From: Xenoacremonium recifei
Taxonomy: Eukaryota; Ascomycota; Sordariomycetes; Hypocreales; Nectriaceae
Assembly: GCA_012184525.1 (NCBI GenBank)
Contig: WOFQ01000020.1
Location: forward strand, 496,001 to 560,000
Direction: 5' to 3'
DNA: 64,000 nt
Part shown: piece by piece, positions 55,688-64,000 of the stretch
How the letters are laid out: every line of letters starts with the position of its first letter
How positions within the stretch are numbered: the stretch's first letter is position 1
Made by a program: the position numbers and the translations under genes
Notes under the pieces: generated by a model
Told to the model about the DNA's origin: nothing
What the model saw: only the letters and a program-made list of their open reading frames with translations
The model's database searches: none

Positions 55688-57237
55688 ATGTCTGTTCATC
55701 AAGCAAAAGACTTCGTTGTTACAACGGCTTCTGTGGAGGCCCCCCATCGCCATACGTCCATCAGGCAATATGTTGTATCGCGGTTTACAACCTTGAAGCC
55801 AGCTATGGACAAGGCCGTCAGCCCTATCTCGGCTTTTCGAATGCTCAATCGTGAGCAATGGGCCTTTTTCATTGTATGGAAACCAGCCACGATGCCTTTT
55901 ATTTTCTGTCCTGGCGGCTAATACACCTGAAGTGCGCTTGGTGTGCTTGGATCATTGACGCATTTGACTTCTTCACTGTCAGCTTAACCGTCACGCCCTT
56001 GGCGAAATACTTCCATAAGACAAACGCCGACATAACTTGGGGGATTACCCTCGTTCTCATGTTCCGATCTCTAGGAGCTTTGATCTTTGGCGCCTGGAGC
56101 GACCGATACGGTCGCAAGTGGCCGTTCATCTTCAACAATATTCTCTTCATCGCGCTCGAGCTTGGTACGGGCTTCTGCCAAACATACGGTCAATTCTTGG
56201 CGTGCCGAGCTCTCTTTGGGATTGCTATGGGAGGTCTATATGGAAATGCCGTGGCCACTGCCCTTGAAGACTGTCCAAAGCTAGCACGGGGAGTCATGTC
56301 TGGCGTCTTCCAGGCGGGCTATCCCGTAGGATATCTCCTTGCAACAGCCTTTGCGCGTGCCTTGGTTGATACCACCATTGAAAGTTGGAGACCGCTATTT
56401 TGGTTCAGCGCTTGCCCTCCTGTCTTTGTCGCGATCTGGCGATTCTTTCTCCCGGAGACCATCGCTTACCGGGAACGCGAGACTGCCCGACACTCAATCT
56501 CCTCCAGCCCCGTCAGCTTTCTCCAACAAGGTGCAACGATTCTCAGACACAATTGGTTCACACTCATATATATGGTCGTGTTAATGGCGGGGTTTAACTT
56601 CATGGCTCATGGCGCCCAGGACTTGTATCCAACCATGCTTCTCAACCAATTCGAGTTCACTGTCGACCAAGTGACGGTAACCCAAGTGATTGCCAATTGT
56701 GGCGCCATCAGCGGCGCAGTCATCGTGGGTTACCTATCTGAGATCTTCGGACGGCGCATCACCATCATGGCATCTTGCGTCTGCGCCGGTGCTTTGGTCT
56801 ATCCTTACACAGCCGTAACGACACCAGCAGTTGCCGCCTCCGCATTCTTTCTTCAGTTCTTTGTTGAGGGTGCTTTTGGCGTCATTCCGACACATCTTAT
56901 GGAGCTCTCGCCGGGAGCCATCCGTTCTGTTGTCATCGGGACAGCATACCAGCTGGGAAACCTTGCCTCAAGCCCAGCAGCCACCATCCAAGCCACCATC
57001 GGAGAGAAATATTACCCGTTGGCACCAACGCCAGCTGGCGTCAAGCGATACGACTACGCCATCGTTATCTGTGCGTTCCTTGGGGCCTGTCTCGGACTGG
57101 TGTTCATTACGACCTTCATTGGACCGGAAAAGAAGGATAAACAGTTTGGACTGGCCGAATTGGCGGAGGAGCATGCCAAATCTGAAAAACACACTGAGAA
57201 TCACATTGGAGAATCGGTGCACAAGGAGTCTGCTTAG
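55688..57237 (+). CDS. JEN1-like monocarboxylate/dicarboxylate:H+ symporter (MFS)
   Basis: Exons 55688-55873 and 55933-57237, with a 59 nt intron (GTATGG...CTGAAG, branch GGCTAATAC). The product is 496 residues. After about 50 hydrophilic residues comes NREQWAFFI|CAWCAWIIDAFDFFTVSL, the typical start of the JEN/sialate subfamily. Motif A is WSDRYGRKWPF and the loop FGIAMGGLYGNAVATALEDC is conserved. The family fingerprint NxxSHxSQDxxxT appears as NFMAHGAQDLYPT, so both Ser/Thr positions are Ala. JEN proteins take up lactate, pyruvate, succinate or malate at the plasma membrane. Placed between a dehydroquinase and an aromatic-type monooxygenase, it may import an organic or aromatic acid; the altered fingerprint hints at a different substrate. 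Confidence 0.9.
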
Positions 57238-57844
57238 ATGATGGATTTCAGTGCCAGGTCTCAACCCTCGCCTTTTGAAGGACTTTCTCATTTGGACGAT
57301 CTTATACTAGAAGGAATATGAATAGACAACTCCCGACATCCACAAATTTTAGGTTCGACTGTAGGGTAGGCGGGCGGGTTTTATAAGTCGGCCTTTGAGT
57401 CGGATTTTGAGATTCGGGTTTTGAGAATCATACCATAACAAACCTCTTACACGTGTTATTTGGCGAGATGTGAACAAAAGTCTGGCTGACAGTTTTGACA
57501 GTCCGAATAAGATATAGTGCTGACATGTTTAATGCTTCAGTAGCTTATTGCGGCGAGAATTGGATATTCAGATTTCATGAATGCACCTACGAGAAGTCCA
57601 GCGGTTTCGTCATGCCTCGAGAATGCTTACGGTTCAGTTGTCCCGACTTTTCCAATCGGACAAGGATAAAACCCTGAAGTCCGAAATTAATGAGTCATTG
57701 ATTCGTTGACGTTACGCGGTCTGTTCGACCAAGTATTTTGTCTAGTACACTGAGAGGTTATATATGTCCATGATCACCCGCCCATATTCTGTCTCTCATA
57801 CCCATTAAACTCGTTCGACCGCCTCCAGATACGCCACGCTTAAC
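57238..57844. other. Intergenic 57238-57844
   Basis: Tandem spacer: 3' flank of the transporter and promoter of the monooxygenase. No gene recognised. Confidence 0.5.
57759..57765 (+). promoter_or_regulatory. TATA box of the monooxygenase gene
   Basis: TATATAT, 86 nt upstream of the ATG at 57845. Confidence 0.45.
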
Positions 57845-59251
57845 ATGGCTCCCGCGAACATCCTCATCGTTGGCTGTGGCATCGCCGGCCCATCACTGGC
57901 TTCATTTCTGCTTCTCACAGATATACCCCCAGCCCAGAAACCTCATATCACTATTTTAGAACGGTCTGCTAAGATGCGCGCCCACCTCCGCGGTCAGAAC
58001 ATTGACATCCGGGGCGCTGGAGTGACGATCATCCGCAAGCTCGGTATCGAGACACTTATTCGTTCATCCACGACTGGCGAAGAGGGCGCCCATCTTGTTG
58101 ACTCAAACGATCACATTTGGTCGTCTGCCCCGGTCGACAAGACAGGAAAAACCCAGACAGGAACTAGTGACATTGAAATCTTGCGAGGGACACTGGCCGG
58201 GATCTGCTGGCGGAACAGTCAGCGGGTTTCAGCAGAGGCAGAGAGACAAGGCGCTAAAGGTATTGAGTACATCTTTGGAGATTATCTCGATGAGCTAGAA
58301 CAAGATGGAAGCAAGGTAAATGTCCATTTTGCGAAGAGTGGCAAGAGAAGAGCCTTCGATCTGGTCGTCGGCGCTGATGGCATGCAAAGCCAGACACGCA
58401 AATTGGTCTGGGGCGCTGCAAGCGACGAAGAAAGGCTCAGACGCCTGCATATGTATGCGGGCTTCTTCAGTATCCCACGTGAAGACACTGATGATAAATG
58501 GAGGCGCTGGTATCATGCTCCTGGTCGTAGAGCGATCATGTTGAGACCGGACGACAAAGGAGAGCGAATGACAGTCTTCATGTACGTTGTCAACGACAAG
58601 GATCAACGCTTCATTGAGGTGGCCACAAAAGGAGTTGAGGCTCAGAAAGCACTCCTGGAGGAATACTTCTTGGACGCTGGATGGAAGTGTCCTAGGATCA
58701 TCAAGGGTATGAAGGAGTGCGATGACTTCTACTACGACATGGTCGCTCAGGTGAAGATGGACAAGTGGAGCAAAGGAAGGGTCGTTCTCCTTGGAGATGC
58801 TGGGTAAGTTTGTCGCGTTCGGGTCAAATTAAGCATTCTAACATTCTCGAACAGTTACTGCGCCTCTCCCATATCGGGAATGGGTACGACCCTCGGCTTC
58901 TGCGGCGCGTACAACCTGGCGGGAGCTCTGCGACAGTTCCTCCTGACCCCTTCAATGGACCTCGAGAACTCATTCTCAGAGTACGAGGAGAAAATGAGAC
59001 CTACTGTAGAGACGGCCCAGAAGTTGGTCCCTGGACAACCGTGGCTCTTCAACCCTGAGACTGCCTGGGGCGTGTGGATGCTGCATACTATTGTTCGGAC
59101 ACTGTCTTATACCAGAATTCTGTTCGTCATTTTCCAGGTTCTCGCGAGGGTCTTCCACGCGGGACCTTCAGGGGCAAATTACGTTGCGGTGGAAGATTAT
59201 GGCATGAAGGAGATGCCTGATTGGAAGGAAGCTTGGGAAGAGAGAAATTGA
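57845..59251 (+). CDS. FAD-dependent aromatic-type monooxygenase (group A)
   Basis: Exons 57845-58803 and 58855-59251, with a 51 nt intron splitting the third FAD motif. The product is 451 residues. Motif 1 is ILIVGCGIAGPSLA (Rossmann GxGxxG), followed by the FAD-ribose region ILERSAKMRAHLRGQNIDIRG. The DG motif is DLVVGADGMQSQTR and the GD motif is GRVVLLGDAG|YCASPISGMGT. The C-terminus has a hydrophobic segment (LSYTRILFVIFQVLARVF) that may associate with membranes. These enzymes use NAD(P)H and O2 to hydroxylate or open aromatic acids and polyketides. The gene follows the carboxylate transporter in the same direction and faces the Zn2Cys6 regulator tail to tail. A catabolic module for an aromatic or cyclic acid is inferred; the substrate is unknown. 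Confidence 0.9.
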
Positions 59252-59947
59252 TCAGTTGAGACGGAATGTCTCTGACTCGAAAATGTACTCCAGAGTACAA
59301 ATCTTGTATATTAGATCGAACAGTTCTACTTATCTTACCGAGTGCCAGGACACGAACAACTAATAAGCCCAGTTCAGCCAGAAATTTTCAGAGAAGAAGT
59401 CAATTTTCCTGCCTAAAGGTTGGGGTTCGGGTTATGATTAGGTGTTCGTGTTTGAGGAGGTCAGTATTAGGGTTGTCTAAGCATGGATAGGGTTCAGGTT
59501 ATGATTGGGGTCAGGATTTGTGGTATATATCCTTGAAAATGGGATGTCGAAGCATCTCGCTGAGAACTTGGGAGCTCACTAGGTTTTGCTGGTGTTGAGG
59601 ACCAGTAATTGCTGGAGTTGGCTTAGTGGTTTTCCGTGTTCTGGCACTCTATCTTGCCCTTGCTGCTTTTGCCATTTTAAGAAGGCGGGCACAGGGGCGC
59701 GGCAAATGGCAAATAGCTACAGTCAACATCACATATATGTGCTATCCAGTCTGTAATGGTTTGACAGAACCCCGCTTTGCCCGTCCTTCAAGAGCCTTTT
59801 CGTCTCTTCGTCCCTCAAGGCATTGCAACAGAACCCACGATATTCCGGTAATTAGTATGTCCTGGACATTGGCCTTCGTATCGATGTGTAAAAATGATTC
59901 GAGATTTAAGCCATTGTGCGTAATAGTCTTTCTATTAGTATGTCTGG
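59252..59947. other. Intergenic with telomere-like G-rich words
   Basis: Convergent spacer. It holds two related copies of GGGTTCRGGTTATGATTRGG (about 59425-59446 and 59490-59512) and TATTAGGGTTG between them. No gene recognised. Confidence 0.55.
59420..59520 (+). repeat. Degenerate telomere-like repeats
   Basis: The G-rich plus strand contains GGGTTCGGGTTATGATTAGG, TATTAGGGTTG and AGGGTTCAGGTTATGATTGG. It resembles decayed (TTAGGG)n and is related to the words at 62366-62395 and the array at 62707. Confidence 0.5.
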
Positions 59948-62144
59948 CTATACGAAGCTCCCTTTTCTGTCCCTCGCTTGTTCTTCAACCTGATTCCATA
60001 GGAATTCTGCCTGCTTTACTGGTTGAGTAGTCCTTGGCCAGACAATGCTTCTAAGCGCATGACAAGCATTATTCCAGGACATTCGGTCCGACGATGTGGG
60101 GATGGCCCGAATCCAGGCAACCAGAAAGGCTTCAAAATCTGCTTTCAGCCCAAGTAGTTTTTCGTTATATCCAAATACAGCTTCAGCATGGTATATACTC
60201 AACGCACCAGTAAACGCTTTCCAAAACCAGAGATTCCTAGCCTTTGAGTTGCCAATACTCAGATTTCTTTTTCGTTGAAGTAGGTCTTTGTGAAGGATGA
60301 GTAGGAGGTGACACAGAAACTGACTCTCTGCTGGGACGCCCTTATTGAATATTCTGAGAACAGTTGTCAGATAGAGACCGGTGACAATAGCCATGCTTGA
60401 CCACGACGTGTAGAGGACATCATGACCCGGCATTGGTGCCGGGGATGCCTCAGATAGAGACTCCATATGGGCGGCCATTGCTATATCCAAGAACTTGGTG
60501 GGGTAACCATTACCCCAAACATGTTGCAGTGAAATCTTGAGGCTTTTGCTCGATCGTAAGTCGCATAAGTCTGTGATACGTTGCAAGCAATGGAGCATCG
60601 GAAAAGAATCGATTTCTCGAAACTCGACTGGAAGTGGAGGACTGAAGAAGAAAGGAAGTCGGCGCATAATGCTTAGACGTAGGTTAAAACACGTAACCTC
60701 ACGCATGTGCCACTCATGAATGAAGCGCCCGATTTCGTCATCGGTGTTATCCGGGGTCTTTGGTTTGATCTGTGGAATGGTGAGGTCATCCTCCGGGCGG
60801 CTTTGAAGTTTATAAATAGTACTAAGCGTCCTTATATATCCACTATTAATTTCATGTTAACCTTATGCTGCTAGAATATTCTCACTCACAAGATGATGTA
60901 TCTGTTGATCAGCTCCATTTCGACATTATCACGGGGGTTAAGGGCAAGCAAATCAACCCTCTTGGCTTCGATAAGGTCCATAAGACCACGCAGATGAGTT
61001 TCTGCCACCGACAGACTCCCGAGGCAACACTGTAAAAGGGCTTGTTAGTCTCAGTATCATTACGCCACTACCATGTGCTGATTTATAACGTAGCCCAGAC
61101 TTGAGGGCCTACATGGCTAGGAAACATCAAAAAGAGCAGCACGTGCCTCAGTAAGTGACAAGGTGACGATATATCTTGCACATAGCAAGATTGAGCTTGC
61201 GTCTGAGTGGTTGAGCAATTCATATATGCGACGCATGGTCTGTACTTTATGGGAGATAAATGTGGCTTTGAATGCGTTCAGGCCTCCAACATTCCATGCA
61301 TAATGCATTCCAGCGATGAGCAGAGTATTGCGCAAAATGTCCGGATCATGCATTGCGGATGAGATGCTAACAAGGAGAACTCTCAGTACATACTGGAATC
61401 ATTATGAGGGTCAACAGGGGTAGGATTCAGTGTACTCACACCCAATCATGGTTTGTGTCTAACCAGATCACACCATATATTTCCCTATTTGCGTGAACTA
61501 ACGCATAGAGTCAGCTCGGAGAGCAATATTTGCCGTACACATAACGGTAATCACGTACAATAGTGAAGAAGTTCGCCGGATTTCATCCGCATATCTAATG
61601 GTAAAACATCAAAAGGGTCGAGGGGAGGTCCTGTAGAGACCTTCAGTGATAAGAACGAAAATGAGGTGCTTGAGTCTAGCGTTATGATAGACCACGGCTG
61701 TTGCTCGCCAGGTTGTCGCTGAGCCCGTTGCTCTCGAAGAGGTAATTTATCGTACTGATACTTGCACGCAACTTTTCGGGCCACACAATTGGTACTATGC
61801 GACATATTAGCTTTGCCCAACTTTCGTGCTCCTTCAATGAGCTAACGATGGCTCTAGATCGGTTCTTCGTAGAGTATCTTTTGGTGAGAACCTGGTACGA
61901 GAGGTGGACCGTCAAACGCGCGGGGGAGTAAAACAGTAAAACAGAAGTGGACTGACCATTCGGGATGCTGCTCATCACATCGCCGGTGTCGCTGCCGGCA
62001 ATTGAGGCATCCCATTCGGCTCCGCGCCGTTGGCCTTTTTCGGGCTGGCTGCATCTTTCTCCAACGTAGGAGATTCTGTTTGCAAGATTGCGTTGCCTTC
62101 GTCAGCCCCATCCCTAAAGAAGAGATATTTTTATTATGGGCCAT
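59948..62144 (-). CDS. Zn2Cys6 transcription factor with fungal_trans_2-like region (six exons)
   Basis: Proposed exons: 61957-62144, 61559-61794, 61442-61497, 61126-61392, 60890-61029 and 59948-60842. The joined frame is 594 codons (593 residues). The first junction completes a canonical cluster: C46-x2-C49-x6-C56-x6-C63-x2-C66-x6-C73 (GCLNCRQRHRRC...CTNCVARKVAC). The middle and C-terminal parts (LIAGMHYAWNVGG, then ETHLRGLMDLIEAKR, INRYII and WFWKAFTGALSIYHA) follow the PF11951-type architecture. Four junctions have standard splice sites; the exon 4 donor (GTTTCC) is weak, so that boundary is uncertain. MQPARKRP at 62054 is an alternative start. Intron density and A/T content are higher than in neighbouring genes. 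It probably controls the adjacent monooxygenase and transporters (inference). Confidence 0.8.
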
Positions 62145-63181
62145 GTAACTCTATACCTATTTTGGACAAATAACCACTTAAACACCTCTGGATATCGGTT
62201 GAACTTCCACAGTGATGGAAACCAAACAACAGAAACCACAACGCCGAGGACCAAGGACACAGGAGTAATTAATTTCCACACAAGGCCTCGGCGCCTGTTA
62301 TAAGCAAAGGACCAAAACTCTGGTGACTCGAAGTTCTGGCGCTGGTCGTGGGAACGTCTTGGCACAATCAAGGGTTTGGGTTAGGATATTGGGGGATAAT
62401 AGGATTAGCGCTCTACCATGTATATCGTGTGATACTCATCCGAGAGCTTCACGGAGGCCAATTTGAGAGGATGGGTATCGGAAACGTGTTCGGAAAGGAC
62501 GTCTCCAAGACGATTCGTGCAGCAGATGTTAGAGAGTTGGAACTTGTATGAGATACTGAGTTATTAGTATAAAATGGTTTATGACCTCATTCAATGTTCT
62601 ACGGCAGGAAAGCTGAAGGTAAGCAAATATAGCATTTATGGGGTTGACTATCAGGCCCCTCCTTCTGACTAGCCAGCACCCTCTTTGCACTCTGGAGTTA
62701 GGGTCAGGTTAAGGATTCAGGTTAAGGATTCAGGTTAAGGATTCAGGTTAAGGATTCAGGTTAAGGATTCAGGTTAAGGATTCAGGTTAAGGATTCAGGT
62801 TAAGGATTCAGGTTAAGGATTCAGGTTAAGGATTCAAGTTATACTTAGGGGTTTAGGTTGTAATTGGGGTTGAGTCGGTATGTACTCAAAGAAAGGTCAT
62901 CAGAAAAATATAAACTAACTGGAATAAATTATAGTATTTTTGTTCTTTATGTTAGTGAACATTTGGACTTAGCACCTTTCTTCAAAGTTGGCCTATTTTC
63001 TTTTCATAAGGTTCTGGATAGTCAGAAAGAGGTGCTTGGTCGTCGGGCCCTTTAGACGACTTGCTCATTTTCCCAGCGGTCATCTCATTCGCTTTTTGCT
63101 TCAATAGAACCCCCATGCTGCAAAGTTTTCCGCGATAATAAGAGCTTAAGGGCGCTATGCATCGTCTTCACAGACCTTCCA
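62145..63181. other. Intergenic with 13 bp minisatellite
   Basis: Promoter region of the regulator, then a telomere-like word (GGGTTTGGGTTAGGAT, about 62369), the perfect tandem array at 62707-62836, and the 3' flank of the last MFS gene. No gene recognised. Confidence 0.55.
62707..62836 (+). repeat. Perfect 13 bp x 10 minisatellite
   Basis: Ten identical copies of GGTTAAGGATTCA. A degenerate copy (GGAGTTAGGGTCA) precedes it and AGTTATACTTAGGGGTTTAG follows, linking the unit to telomere-like sequence. Identity of all copies points to recent expansion or homogenisation. Confidence 0.92.
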
Positions 63182-64000
63182 TCAAGAGCTGCGACGACCG
63201 TAAGGTTCAAATGGAAAAGCTGCCGAGACAGCTGCCATAGCAATGAAGAGTGCCGCACAAACATACAACGGTGCCGGCGTGTTGGTGTTAGCCTCGCTCG
63301 CAACGACTGCAGACATAATGCCCATAACGCGATTGCACGCAACAGCGATACTGTTTCCAGTAGCTCGATGAGCACTCGGTAAAACCTCAGGCGTATAGGC
63401 GTATAGTGTTCCGTAGTAGATGTTAATGCAAAAGGCAATTAAGCAAGTGAAGGTTAAGTCTTGTGTAGATGTCTTGACGGCCGTGTAAGCGAAGAAGAAG
63501 GCCATAGTCACTAGTGCACCGATGACCATCGTGTATTTGCGGCCCAACTTTGTGTTGCACATGAAACCGGCGAGTATAGGCCCGGGAATTCCGCTGACAT
63601 TCGATAGAGCATAGTTGCGCCACGTTTCGAACACGGTCCGGTGGAAAATTGCGCCTCTGTTGCGGAGATATGCACTATTTCGCTGTCAGGGTTCTAGATC
63701 CTGTGAATGAAATACAATTTTGTGCATGACATTCAGGTAAAACTTACGGCAAGAAAACGTAGAATAGAGGATAGGCCAAGCCTATGAATGTCCAGGAGAG
63801 AAAGATGCAACTAGTTGAAATCGACATCTTTTTGGTGCCAAAAAGACCTCGGACATGAACCAAGGCCTCACTGATAGAGAACAAATTCTTGCTGTGAGCC
63901 GATGTAATAGTACCAGCAGCTTCGAGGTCTGCTAGTGTTAGAGAGCATCGCCGATTATACTTGGTGGCGAGATATTGGAACGTCTCAATCAGTTCGGCCT
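63182..64000 (-). CDS. MFS transporter, sugar/SVOP-like clade (C-terminal part, cut by window edge)
   Basis: Exons 63674..63182 and 64000..63748 (continuing off the window), with a 73 nt intron (GTAAGT...AATAG). Visible protein: a cytosolic central loop (AELIETFQYLATKYNRRCSL ... GLFGTKKMSIS), then helix SCIFLSWTFIGLAYPLFYVFLP, joined to AYLRNRGAIFHRTVFETWRN. Further helices follow: SNVSGIPGPILAGFM, motif-A-like NTKLGRKYTMVIGALVTMAFFF, TPEVLPSAHRATGNSIAVACNR, and the end YGRRSS. The ETWRNYAL...GP and YTPEVLPSAHRATG blocks are usual in fungal 12-helix transporters related to SVOP and nicotinate/organic-cation carriers. The N-terminal half is outside the window. Its position next to the regulator suggests co-regulation. 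The substrate is unknown. Confidence 0.82.

Noticed and set aside
59626..60030. Plus-strand frame MVFRVLALYLALAAFAIL...
   Set aside because: The hydrophobic start looks like a signal peptide, but the initiator is not ATG, the rest overlaps the end of the regulator gene, and no motif is present.
1..64000. tRNA, rRNA and CRISPR features
   Set aside because: No GGTTCGANNCC box with a matching A box and acceptor stem was found by eye, no rRNA core words, and no regularly spaced repeat-spacer array. The array at 49.7 kb has diverged copies and flanks and is not a CRISPR.

Overview
The window is nuclear DNA of a filamentous ascomycete, probably a Sordariomycete. Genes are split by many 45-90 nt GT-AG introns, often with CTAAY/CTGAC branch sites. 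Zn2Cys6 regulators, HET, DHA-type MFS pumps, an LIP-type secretory lipase and a type II dehydroquinase are all typical of this group. The species cannot be named from the sequence. No tRNA, rRNA, CRISPR array or intact transposon was seen.

Layout. 0-8 kb: start of a DHA1-like MFS pump (cut by the left edge), an F-box gene broken by two in-frame TAG codons, and a CSC1/OSCA channel. 8-16.4 kb: a small EthD protein, a possible small protein gene, a gene-poor stretch of about 4.8 kb, and an eight-cysteine single-pass membrane protein. 17-22 kb: glycogen debranching enzyme. 23.6-33.6 kb: an accessory-looking block of two DHA2 transporters, a secretory lipase and a Zn2Cys6 regulator; the second transporter and the regulator share a 435 bp divergent promoter. 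34-54.7 kb: mostly housekeeping genes (GPD1, a GliK-like gamma-glutamylcyclotransferase, a large disordered protein, a deneddylase, SLX9, UBA4, PAM17), interrupted by a HET protein, a GPI-anchored cysteine-rich protein and an unusual repeat array at 49.7-50.1 kb. 54-64 kb: a type II dehydroquinase, a JEN1-like carboxylate transporter, an FAD monooxygenase, a six-exon Zn2Cys6 regulator and part of another MFS transporter. This looks like an aromatic or organic-acid catabolic neighbourhood. It also carries telomere-like G-rich islands and a perfect 13 bp x 10 minisatellite.

Exon-intron structures were assembled by hand from splice consensus, reading phase and family knowledge. For each multi-exon model the joined coding length was checked to be a multiple of three. 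The strongest candidate for unusual biology is the F-box gene at 1963-4496. One uninterrupted frame is broken only by two UAG codons, each of which can sit in the loop of a short hairpin. That is what is expected of genes corrected by sexual-stage A-to-I mRNA editing in Sordariomycetes, although recent pseudogenisation remains possible.
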